From Ophiura sarsii (taxonomy: Eukaryota; Echinodermata; Ophiuroidea; Amphilepidida; Ophiuridae), in NCBI GenBank assembly GCA_035610835.1, contig CM069455.1, forward strand, positions 43,268,928-43,332,927: DNA of 64,000 nt, given 5' to 3'. The position numbers and the translations under genes are program-made. Below the pieces are notes generated by a model. That model was given only the letters and a program-made list of their open reading frames with translations. It had not been told where the DNA came from and ran no database searches. Shown here piece after piece: positions 36,453-47,339 of this stretch. Within the stretch, counting starts at the first letter, position 1. Every line of letters begins with the position of its first letter.

Positions 36453-39148
36453 AGAACAGGCTCTCGTGTCGGAATGGACCTCGAAAAGTCCAGATTTCTT
36501 TCAAAAATTTGAAATTAAGAAAAAACAAGAACATTTGAGAATAGATAGAAAGAAGAAAAAATGTGAAAGAAAGTAATCATCCTAGTTTTGCCCCCCCCCC
36601 AGAAATAAACATTGATGTGTGTGAGTGGGGGGGGGGGGGGGGGGGTCAATGCATGCCCCACCCATCTCAGTGTCATGAATTAAAATATTAAAAGTTAAAT
36701 GATTACGTGAAAGGAATAAATTGACTGAATCAAGTAATTAATTTTGCCTTCCCGTCCCATACTCTCTGGCACGTCATTATAATGAAAGGCGCACACAACT
36801 AATTCAGTCTAGAAATCCACTTCCGGCCAAAAGTTGAGTACAGCAATAGTTCCTATAAAACACAAAAAGTGTGCGAAATCGACACATTAGCTGGCACTGT
36901 CCTCTCGAATGTTGCATGTATGTGTTGTGTGGAATATGTACGTGAAGTTTGTAAAAGAAACGGGATGATTTGAGCTTGATTATAATTTTATCCACCGATT
37001 TACCGCCATTTTTGCATCCCAGCCTGAGGACTGAAAATTAGGTGATGAAATTAATACTTCCCAATTCAGCGGTATTTACTGAAAAATGTGACGAATAACT
37101 TTCCTTGATATTCAGATATGTTATAAATAAGCGTTTATGGCATAAGATTGCAAGTTTTCACAAAAATTGACTGGTGAAGTTTTGAAATAGAGCGGTTTTA
37201 TAATAGGCCGACATTTGTGTGTAAAGCCTATGGGGAGCTAATTAGTTGCGTGCTCCCTTCAGTCTGTAAACTTTCGACGAATAGGGAAAGTGAGTGTTTT
37301 GAGACTTGGTGAAATAAGGTGGGAATTCATCTTGGAAATCGAATACTATTTTTTTCTAACCAAATCTATGTTAAAATAACCCATTGCATTACAGGCGTAA
37401 TTGTATTTCACACATTGCCACATTTGAGTAATAAGCTTAAATTTCTGTTTCTAAAATCTCGAGTCCGACTCACTCCCGAGCCCAGCAAAATAGGCCTACT
37501 CGAGGTTGCTCATGTTCTCTGATCTAAGTGGGTTCAAATCAGAAACCTTGTCCCAAGTTCAATATCTTTCAACGCTGAGGATTTATTTTATTAATTTAAA
37601 CACGCAGTACAGCTTGAATTAGGCAAAGTAAAAATTAAAACATGTTTAGCGTTGTGACTTTTTTTCAAAAAAGGAAGGAAGAGGCCCTTTTTTCCTTCTT
37701 CTTTTTTCCCCCCACTTTTAGTACAAATTGGCCTGGAAAGCGATAAACTTTGGGAACCTGAAAAAGTTATGACTGAAATTAAGAGAGAAAAAAAAAATTG
37801 AAGCGGACCCCAAGCAAAAAGGAAGCGGGAGGGGACGCTAAACAGGGTTTTTTTTGTTGGCCTTAATTAGTCTAGTGTATATTAGACACATTTGCAACAC
37901 AATGCTGAGCGACGTAGTCCTCGATCCTGTTGACCGCTGCGCTGACATGGTGCTGGCATCACACATGCAGTAACCCCCACATACAAATGGTCTGCGACAA
38001 GCCTGGGCAATTCCATGGTTCCGCTGACCCGACCCAAAAAAATATTCCCATGGCCCTTTCCATGCGCCCTCCCTGTTTTTCGCTCGATCAGCAATGCAAA
38101 GCGTCCTGTAGTCACGCGTCTATAGTCTATTTTGTCTTCCTCGATACAGTGATTTCACTGCATCATCCTTACTGATCGCACTGAATAACCCCCTCCCCCA
38201 CTGACGTGCACCCCAATTGGCCCAATTTTCATTGAGCCCATAGAGAATGCATCGGTTGGTATGTAGCCCAAAAAAGGCATGTTCATACCCCCGTCGTTGC
38301 GCATCGGTCGACGTCGACGGATGATTATATAGTTGACATTGTTTCAACTCTCGCACCGTGATGGCGGCTGATGCGCGACGATGATTCCTCAGCGTCCCAT
38401 GTGGCTGGCGCGTAACCGTAACATGCACAGCGTTGCTCGACTTGCTTGCCTGAAACCACTGTGACCCGGGTTCAATGCCTACATCGGTCGGTCGGTCGGT
38501 CATATTAATTTTAGGTGAATTTTCACCTATTGTTTTCAAAAACATTCAAAAAATGCATTAATTTTCACTTTTTTTCAAAAACATTCAAATAATGCTTTAA
38601 TTTTCACTTTTTTTCAAAAACATTCAACAAATGCATTAATTTTCACTTTTTTCCAAAACCATTCAAAAATTGCATTAATGTTCACATTTTTTTTCATAAT
38701 TTTCACATTTTTTCCCCCAAAACATTCAAAAATTGCAATATTTTGTTCACATTTTCAAATCATTTCAAAAAAATTCAATAATTTTCCAAAAAAAACCCCC
38801 TCAAATTTAAAATAAATGTTACAAATTTCTAATATTCCATACAAAACTGAATTCAATTTGTTTGTCTCAAACAAAAAGGGGGGGGGGGGGGTAATTTGAG
38901 CTCATTAGGGGAGGGGGGTAATTTGAGCTCATTGGGGGAGGGGGGGGGTAATTTGAGCTCATAAAAATCTGTCGGTACAGCAATTGCTCTGACAAAACAC
39001 GCAATGGTTTGCGCGTTCATTTTCTGTGCTTCAGACAGCAGGCAGGCAGGCAGGCAGGCGATAACTTAATCGCTTAAAAAACTCTTCACGGTTTAAAAAT
39101 ATTAATTCTAGAAAGCTAGCTAGGCCCTATGTCATATCATGACAGGTA

Positions 39149-39370
39149 CTGTAAAAGTGGAAATGTTCACGCGTGTAAATCTTCGCGCATTGCACATTTT
39201 GAACAATTTTGCTTGTTTTTATTTTCGCGATTTTGAGGTTCCATGCATACTTCCATGCATAGACAGACCTATACAAAATGAATATATTCGCGCGTTTTAA
39301 TTTTCGGCTTGCTGATTTGAGCGCGAAAAGCGCGAAAATAAATGTAGCGCAAACATTTCCACTTTTACAG
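39149..39370. mobile_element. 222-bp MITE, copy 6
   Basis: Same element and same position in the unit as 3991-4212, with TA at both borders. Confidence 0.85.
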
Positions 39371-40576
39371 TATTATGTTGTGATTACTTTTTGTCTGTGG
39401 CTGATCTTTTTGGCCCAATGAGGTGCATTTGTGATGATAAGGTTTGTCAATTGAAATAATATATAGGGAAATCTATTGTTCATTACATAATTGGGCTATT
39501 ATAGTTGGTAACACTTGGTGACCCTGCCTGGACACACAGCACATGTATGCCATTAATCACACATGTTTACTCAGAACTTTAGGATGCCTTGTTGTCTTCA
39601 CTCATTGGACCATTATGTAGCCCAATTCTTGTCATGTTGTTCTTAATTGCACATTATTTGGGCTGCTTTTACCTGTTTGCACATTATTTGGGCTGCATTT
39701 CCCTTTTTTGTGTGATTTCAGGAACCTTTTTGGGTGCATTTGCATTACATTTTGGAAACACTTGCTGTTTGCCTTACATATAGCATAGCTGCACTATGTA
39801 GGTACCATAGACTGTAATAATCATGCAGATGACATTGGTTTTTACTCTGATTTTGTTATGGCAAGTGGAACATATACCAAAGACGAATGACGAGTTCGGA
39901 CCGATGCGCCCTTTTTAATCTTAGCGCGCACACTCTGCTGATCTGACAATGTCACCATGGGATCAAAATCAAAGATCTGCAGTAATCGTATTATGAACAT
40001 TTGTTGGATATATCGAATGCTGTGCTGGAGCACACTTAATAACTACTGGTATTATAGTACTGCATGCATAGATTTGACATGGACATTTCAACATTACGCA
40101 CAAACTTGCATGTCTACGAGACGTGAAAGCGTACATACATTGCATGACAAAACTGTACGTATGTCGACCGCTTGAAATAGTCAACCGCTTGAAATAGTGC
40201 GCTAACAGTAACATTGAATGGAAGTAAAACATGTGGGTTTTTTGCCTTGCATTGTTGTTGTTTTGGTACAATTGGGCTTGTAAGGAAAACCATTGGCAAC
40301 ATGTAAGCCCAAATATGATGGCAAAACCATGAATGATAATCATGCTTAGCTACACATGTTTTGTATTGAGGAAGTACTGTGGACTTCAAATTTTCCCTCT
40401 TTCAAATCCAATTGTATGTTTGTGCATTCAATTTTTAAAAAAAAAAAAAAATTGTGGATGGAAAATGTGAAAATTTGAAACTTAATTTGAAAAAAATTAG
40501 AGAAAAAAAAAAAAAAAAAAAATGAAAATTGGAATAAATTGGACTTTCAGAATCCAGATTGACAAAATATCCTGTT

Positions 40577-42024
40577 TATTGTATTTGACTTTTAAAATCA
40601 GCATAGTAGCAAGTCCCGGGTAGCAAGTTCATTAGTCATAAATAGTTAAGGGGGAAGTAGAGGTTTTATATTATGGAAATTTTTTTTTTTGTGGGGGGGG
40701 GGGGGGGAATCACAACCCAAAGAATTAGCTTTCTTTTGCTTTAAAAATGAACACAATCGGATATTCCTCTGAAAAGTTATGATAAATTTTGCGTGTCCAT
40801 TATAAGTGTATATTAACGCATGTACCTATTTAATTTTTATGTATTCTATTGTTTTAAGTATCTCATTTCTGGTCAAAAATGTCATATTTTATTTGATTGC
40901 TCTAATAATTAATGCATTTAGTGTTCTAAGATGCCTTAAAAAAGTGAAGACTTCATTTTAAAATCAAGTTTAGTTAATTTGATACAAAAAATGACGATTA
41001 ATTACCTTTAATGAGTATTAATTATTAGTATTTTCTAATGACCCGATCTTTAACTGACGATATCTCCGTAACTAATTTCGACCATTTTGCGACGGTGCGC
41101 GCAGGATATCTAGAAAACTAATGGGGCTAGGACCTTCAAATTTGGCCAGAATACTGTTAATAAGATAAACTTTAAAATGAAGTAGAATGGAGACTCTAAC
41201 TCTATGAGAACATATTTTGTTACATCTCCGTAAAAAAAAAGAATTATTATTTTTTCAATCAGCTTTCATCAATCAACTTTCATTTGCTCTTTGTCCCAAT
41301 ACTCTACGATAAATAGTTGTTTTAGATATCTTGCACGCAAGGTGTCCTCGTAGTAAAAAAGATGATCCAAGTTGGCCGCCGTTTCCATGGCAACGGGTCA
41401 CATGACCGACAAAGTAGCGATATTTTTAAACCTAAAACACTTAAGTTTAAGTACATACCCAATTAACATTAACAGTATCTTTAATATTGGAGAAAAATTA
41501 GTTTTAGTAAAATGTGCTCTCAACTCCTACTTCCCCTTAAGGCGATTGATATTAAACTCTAGGAAGTTCACGTGAACCGAGCATGACTCGTAGCCTACTT
41601 TTAGTTTTACGTTACCTTGGCTTTTATCGATTGAATAATTGACTAAATAATAGATGTGGCATGAGGTAAATAACGCTCAACACACCGAAGCTGAGATACC
41701 GCAGCGAACGCCTAGGTTGAGAGAAAGGGCAAGAGCCCTTTAGCGTCTCCTTTGGGGTCCGGCTTCAAATCATGTTATTATTCTTTATTTAAGTTATAAC
41801 TATTTTGTTCAGGTGTTTTAGAGTTTGATATTTTTGTAATACTTGCTTCTTTCTTTGAAGCATTTTAATCAAGTTCTGTGATGACCAATCCGGGGACCAA
41901 TCCCTTAGAACGACGATTTTTTTTAAAGAGACCTTCTCCTCCTCTGAAGGTTCGCAAAGTTTATCGCTAACAAAGGCAATATTGTACTAAAAGGGTGTTT
42001 TTTGGTAAAGGCCTCCTCCTTATG
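40577..42024. other. Single-copy-like flank of the array, no gene recognised
   Basis: AT-rich DNA begins directly at the array border. It contains T11 plus a long G run at about 40680-40710 and a short open stretch at 41372-41575 with no recognisable domain. No splice-supported exon was identified. Confidence 0.5.
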
Positions 42025-42464
42025 TATATAAACTGCTCACAAAAAGTATCGTAACACTTAGAAATGATCCAATATATACGGCTCGAAAAGGTATGCATTA
42101 ATCGAAGCCAATAACCAAGTGCATAATTTTGTTCTGCGTATTTTGACACCTCAATCATTTCAATGATCGTGGGTCCAGTTTTCCAAGGTGACACTCATCC
42201 CTATTGAAAATCACGAATCTGATCATTCTAAACAGTAATGCAAACCTCTTTCTAGGGTGATTGTCACTTTTGAAACTGGACCCACGACCATTGAAATGAC
42301 AATAACTCCGCTCCGCGACATCGTATCTCATCGATCGAGGTGTCAAAATACGCAGAACAAAATTATGCACTTGGTTATTTGCTTCGATTAATGCATACCC
42401 TTTCGAGCCGTTATATATTGGATCATTTCAAAGTGTTTCGATACTTTTGTGAGCAGTTTATATA
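42025..42464. mobile_element. Tc1-like foldback MITE
   Basis: About 440 bp that is nearly all inverted repeat. The ends are TATATAAACTGCTCACAAAA and its inverse, and arms of about 190 bp run to a ~50-bp centre. The right arm has an extra stretch (ATAACTCCGCTCCGCGACATC). TATA at both borders fits a TA target duplication. There is no transposase. Open frames through the arms are palindrome shadows. Confidence 0.85.
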
Positions 42465-42540
42465 TATTTTAAAGTCTCGAAACTAAATATGTTCTTATAT
42501 TTCTTTACTTTGCCTAATCTGATCCACACACGGTACTTGA

Positions 42541-42725
42541 GCTACGATTTCGCTGCACGACTATCTGTCGTCGTGTATCACTTGATGCGTCGGCTTGATG
42601 ACCGTCGTGTATATATAGTCTGCGTAATTTTGCTACACGACGGGTCTTTTATACTCCAGTTACATTTGCACATGCGTTTACGACTGTCGTGTAAATAGTC
42701 TGCATTTTCGCTACACGACAGTCTT
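42541..42725. repeat. Tandem hairpin repeat (GTCGTGTA...TACACGAC)
   Basis: Two ~42-nt hairpins, 42600-42646 and 42682-42723, each with a 12-bp stem (GACTGTCGTGTA / TACACGACAGTC) and a loop with AGTCTGC. A degenerate third lies upstream. Spacing is about 80 bp. Confidence 0.7.
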
Positions 42726-42910
42726 GTACATAGATTCGGCCGATAAATAGCGCCAATACACATTGTGCTAAGGTTTAACGCCATGGTTACGTGCGTGGTG
42801 ATTCGTCAAAATTCCTCTGAAAATATGCATGGAGTTTATAGATTTGCATCAAGTCCGTCAGAAAACACCACAACGATGCTACACGGGATATACAATGAAA
42901 ATTATGATGG

Positions 42911-43010
42911 NNNNNNNNNNNNNNNNNNNNNNNNNNNNNNNNNNNNNNNNNNNNNNNNNNNNNNNNNNNNNNNNNNNNNNNNNNNNNNNNNNNNNNNNNN
43001 NNNNNNNNNN
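42911..43010. other. Assembly gap (100 N)
   Basis: Exactly 100 undetermined bases, the usual placeholder for a scaffold gap of unknown size. Open frames crossing it are meaningless. Confidence 0.99.
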
Positions 43011-43618
43011 GTAGGAGGTAGAACTTATTGAATGACCCTCATAGTTTATTTCATTTTATATTATTCTTAATCAAATCAAATAAAATACAAATGTTTTCCT
43101 AAGTAGGCCATATCGGATGTTTCTATTCTATTAAATTATAAATTAAAATTCTATTATATTCTAATATTATGTTACATTATATGTTAAATTATGTTATATT
43201 CTATTCTATGCTATTATATAATATCATAATTTATTCAAAGGTCATGATCAAAGAAGATTTGTAAAGTCTTCCCACAATGCATTGCATGAACGCCAGCCAA
43301 CTAAATCTCTTTTAACACGATGCATTTGTTGCGATCTTAACTTTTAGAAATGAGAAAAAGGAACACTGATAACGAATTCATTGATATAAACTAGAACCTA
43401 AGAGCTCCAACGATTAACCCGCTATAATGAAGCCATGATTGTGTGTAGATGTCTATGAGAACTGAGACAATGATTATAGACCAGATTTTAGGGGCATTTT
43501 GCGAAAACGCAATGCATTGTGGTGGTAGTCTCTTTAAAATCAGCTTTGGGTCATTTGGCTTTAATTTATTTAGATCAATAATATAACTTGTACAGTAACT
43601 CTAAAATTGCAAAATTCG
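43011..43618. other. AT-rich intergenic stretch, nothing recognised
   Basis: Contains ATTCTATTATATT-type low-complexity words at 43120-43230 and otherwise no gene, RNA or element that I can support. Confidence 0.4.
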
Positions 43619-43730
43619 AGTTAAGTAACTCGTAAAAAAAATCTCGAAACTAGAAAACAGTAACTCAAAACTCAAAAATAGTAACTCGAAACTCGAAATA
43701 AGTAACTTGAAACTCGAAAAAAGTAACACA
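43619..43730. repeat. ~23-bp tandem repeat (AGTAACTCGAAACTCGAAA)
   Basis: Four to five degenerate units. The last supplies the GTAACACA target site of the hAT element that follows. Confidence 0.75.
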
Positions 43731-44252
43731 CAGTGGCGTAACAGCCGGGGGGGGGGGCACAGTGCCCCCCCCCCCCCTGAAGGTGCTCAGCAGGAAATTC
43801 AAACTTACCCACCAGGAAAAATGGGGGGAAGGGAAAAGAGGAAAAGAAGAGGGAAAGGGAAAGAAAAGATAGAGAGAAAGAAAAAAGGGAGGAAAAAGAA
43901 AAAAGGAAGAGGAGAAAAAAATGGGAAAGAAAGAAAAGAAGAAAGGGAAAGAAAGAAGAAAGAAAATGTCGCAGTACAAAAAGCATAACAGTCAACAAAT
44001 TGTGGACTGTTGTGCTTTTTGTACCGCGAAATGTTGTGACCGTGCGAAATTTTGGAAATTTTGTTACCGTGCGAATTTGTTTTGACCCCCCCCCCCCCCC
44101 CCCCCCCCCCCAACTTACGTGAAATTCACGAGGTGACTGACTGGGAAAAAAATTGGGGAAACCTTTTACAAAAAATTCCGGGACGGATTTATTCTAACCA
44201 GGATTTATTTTGGCTGTGCCCCCCCTGACAACCAACCTCTGTTACGCCCCTG
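43731..44252. mobile_element. Non-autonomous hAT element (522 bp)
   Basis: The ends are CAGTGGCGTAACAG and CTGTTACGCCCCTG, inverted with one mismatch. They are flanked by a perfect 8-bp duplication, GTAACACA (43723-43730 and 44253-44260). CAG(T/G)GGCG termini with an 8-bp TSD are the hAT signature. The interior has G/C homopolymers, a purine-rich GGAAAGAAAGAA stretch and a 20-bp-stem hairpin (43974-43993 with 44005-44024). It has no transposase. Long open frames across it come from low complexity. Confidence 0.92.
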
Positions 44253-44656
44253 GTAACACACATGATTCAACAAGCAAACTTTTACCAAACTTCGTTCACA
44301 TGGGGGATGAATTTGAATTAAAAAAGTAAGACATTTGTCGACTTGTCACTTTCAGCAAAAGATAGACCCACGTAAACATTTATTACTACTTATTAATTAT
44401 GCACATGTCTCGGCAAAAATTATTGCTTGATGAAGGATTTACAAGATAGGTGAAGGGAAATGGGGAGAAATAATTGGTCGTTCATAAATTTGAGCATTAT
44501 TTCCATGATTTGTGTAAGAAATAATGATGAATACAAACCTGTCAATCCTTCATTATCTTTAAATAAAAAGTATATACATAATGCAAGTAAAAGTATTATT
44601 GAACCCCGGAAATGATATTTTGCAATAGTTTGATAATTTCTAGTTCGTTTCCAAAA

Positions 44657-45138
44657 AAGAAGGGGCAGTGACTTGAAATGGGGGGGGGGGGGGGGGGGGG
44701 GGCTCCATTCCACACCCACACCGATTGACTTCATTTGGGGGGGGGCGAGGTTTCCAGCCCCCCCCCCCCCCCCCCCCCCCCAGACGACGCTGGACATAGG
44801 CGTATTCACGAGTATTCAGGTTAAAATATGCGAACGAGGTTACCTGATCAAGTGAATGGGACGACCGCTTAACAACGGTTTAAATTCAAAAAATAGCATT
44901 TACAATTGGGATGATTAGCCATCCAGAACGGTTTTGGATTGGAAAAATGTTCTTCTAACCATGGCAGGTAATAGCTCTTATTACCTGCCATGTTCTAACC
45001 TATGATGAATTTTATGCGGTCATATAATCAAAATCCATTGTTACATTGAAACCAACGGAAATTCAAAATTAACGGCCGTTCGTAGCCACCGTCGTCTGCA
45101 CCCCCCCCCCCCCCCCCCCCCCCCCGGTTACGCCACTG
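44657..45138. mobile_element. hAT-like fragment with G/C homopolymers
   Basis: Ends with GTTACGCCACTG (45127-45138), the inverse of the hAT tip. It contains GAAGGGGCAGTGACTTGAAA, shared with the small element at 51017-51138, and poly-G/poly-C runs of 20 or more. No left tip and no target duplication were found, so its extent is approximate. A perfect 13-bp hairpin (ATGGCAGGTAATA) lies at 44961-44991. Confidence 0.45.
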
Positions 45139-47330
45139 GCGGTAAGGGTATGTTGTACACCAAAATCCCGCGAAAAATGGTCCTTTTAAATTGTCATGAA
45201 TGCCTAATATAAGCTACACTTCGGAGACTGGGGCGGGCATAAATATTAAGCTGAGGATGGGACACAAAGGGCTTTTTTTTCGGTGGGGGCATACCAGTAG
45301 ATCGGTAGCTACGTCACTTATTATTGTACACGAAATGGAGCATATAACATTACATTTTGTATAGACAGTCCATTGTATATTATATAGTTTTACTGTAGCG
45401 GGAATAGGGCGAAATTCAAGGCACAATTGCTTGGAAATAGAAACAGGTGTTCAACCAATGTGGTCATATTACTTGAACTTTAAACATGGATTCTGAACTG
45501 AAGCATAAGTTTTACTTATTGTTTTATGTCGCGCAGCGTCATTGTATGCGCAATTCTGGTGTATGCCAAAATCACGCTTTATAATTTCCCTTGGAATTAT
45601 TTAAAATAGATCAAAACTGGGGGACTAATTTGCTAAATTCTGGACCAACCAAAAGAGGGTAATTCTTTAAATATTATAGGAGCGCCAACAATGCGCTGTT
45701 AAAACCAAACTTTTTCCAAGTCAAAATAGACACTCTTTGCAGCTTTCAAAATCCCTTGTTTACACAAACAAACACCCTCCCCCCGTCGACCGCCGAACAA
45801 ACCTGCCGTCCAGAATTAGGAAATTCCTTTTTGACATAGAGCGCCCACGTGTAATTAACTAAACAAAAGGTTTGCGCTCAAAATATCCAGTGATATAAAC
45901 CGAATAAATCCATACTAGACATGACCTTAATCTTCAACACAAGGAGTATCGATTTTAAATGGGGTTACCTGCATGGGTAACTCCATTTGAACCTGCGCAA
46001 TTTGCTAAATTCTGGACCAACCAAAAGGAGGCAATTCCTTTTTGGTTGGCGGGCCAAGCCCGCCAACCTTATAGCATCAGATTGCATATTCTTTGACATT
46101 TAGGTCTTTCTATATATACATGGAGGCTGCCATTTTGTTTTTAGTATATGGAAAATTGTCTAAATTATTTTGTAGTGTTTGTAAATTACATGTACCTATG
46201 CAGTTTATTTTAACAGTCCTGCAGTCTGTGACGGAGTCAAAGCTATTGTTTAGCCTTGGTGATTCAATCAGAGAGATGTTATTAGACTCCCAACAGAGAG
46301 ACATAATAGCTTATCTTGTTTGACTAAAGAGAAATCTACCAACTGTCTGTCCTGGGGTTGTTTAATAAGTTGCGGATGTCATTATACCTAGATTGTTCTT
46401 CAGATGGTACCTCCCCCCACCCCCCTCCATGCACAAACATCAACTTTATTGGTTTCCTGTACTATTTTTAGACTGTTGTGTTTTGATTTGGGGTGTTTTG
46501 TTGTTGTTTGAAAGATACACACCATATCCCTGGTATTTTGGTATGCAACAGAATGAACAGATGCTTCAGAAAATGGTTACAAAAGATGATTCTTTCTCTT
46601 GGATCGCCCCTTTTTCTATAATAAACAAATAAATTCTACTTCAACCATAGTTTTACTAACGAATATTGGCCATATTAAATTGAATATAATTCTAATCAAA
46701 TTAATTGAATATATATGACATATTTAAAACTTAAATTGAATGTAAAATTCATTCATTTCTATATTTCTATATATACTTATTTACTTTTTATATTATTAAT
46801 TATCTACATAATTATTCATTTATTTATTTAATCATTTTTTATTTATTAATGTTTTCTCATGTTTATTTGTTTTAATTTCTTTATTTTATAAGTAATTTTT
46901 AATATTTTAATTTTTAATATGCGTGTATTTATGTATTGATTCATTAGTTTATTGATTCATTTATTTTCGATTAAAAATTTAATTTTCGATTTATATTATT
47001 ATTTATTAACAAAATTGTTCAACTATTTATTTAAAAGTATTTAAAAAAATAAATCATTTATTTATTTCTACATTTATTTATGTATTGATCAAATAAATTG
47101 AATACATATGACATATATTTAAAACTATTTATCACTAAACTATGGCTGTAATTTATATTGCTTTCTAGTAATGCCATGCAAGAATCTTGCACAATTATCA
47201 TCTATGCGCTTGCTTCTTCTGCCACATAATTTTAGCAACTAAAAGCCGTATTTACAAATGTTGCTATTTTTGCTCTTTCTATTTGCCTTATATCGCAATT
47301 TCCTTTTGACCGCCAACTTTCCATTTTAAT
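45139..47330. other. Intergenic DNA with dispersed short repeats, no gene recognised
   Basis: CTAAATTCTGGACCAACCAA occurs near 45640 and 46003, and again at 47716 as a variant. An 11-bp perfect hairpin GGTTGGCGGGC...GCCCGCCAACC lies at 46044-46068. Open frames at 46093-46323 and 46393-46632 (76 and 79 codons) show no recognisable domain. 46640-47150 is very AT-rich. Confidence 0.45.
46640..47150. repeat. AT-rich low-complexity region (ATTTATT)n
   Basis: Long run of TTTATTTATT/ATATTAAT words with almost no G or C. A similar stretch lies at 49440-49690. Confidence 0.7.
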
Positions 47331-47339
47331 GGAATTTGT

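Larger units (their letters stand above)
34964..40576. repeat. Higher-order tandem repeat, copy 6 (last)
   Basis: Four 376-bp repeats (34965-36452) and the 4.12-kb segment (36453-40576). The copy has small private changes: an extra A in the exon-like part of its first complete repeat (about 35300), which creates a stop, and a 16-bp loss in the A-rich spacer near 35470. Sequence identity to the other units ends exactly after CCTGTT at 40576, where unrelated DNA begins. Confidence 0.95.

Noticed and set aside
1..40576. CRISPR array, rDNA or histone cluster
   Set aside because: The repeats are far too long and lack unique spacers for CRISPR. No rRNA-like or histone-like coding sequence is visible in the 5.63-kb unit.
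42765..43031. Open frame across 42.8-43.0 kb
   Set aside because: It spans the 100-N gap, so the reading is undefined.
43665..44113. Overlapping 93-108-codon frames on both strands
   Set aside because: Low-complexity purine/pyrimidine tracts inside the hAT MITE; compositional artefacts.
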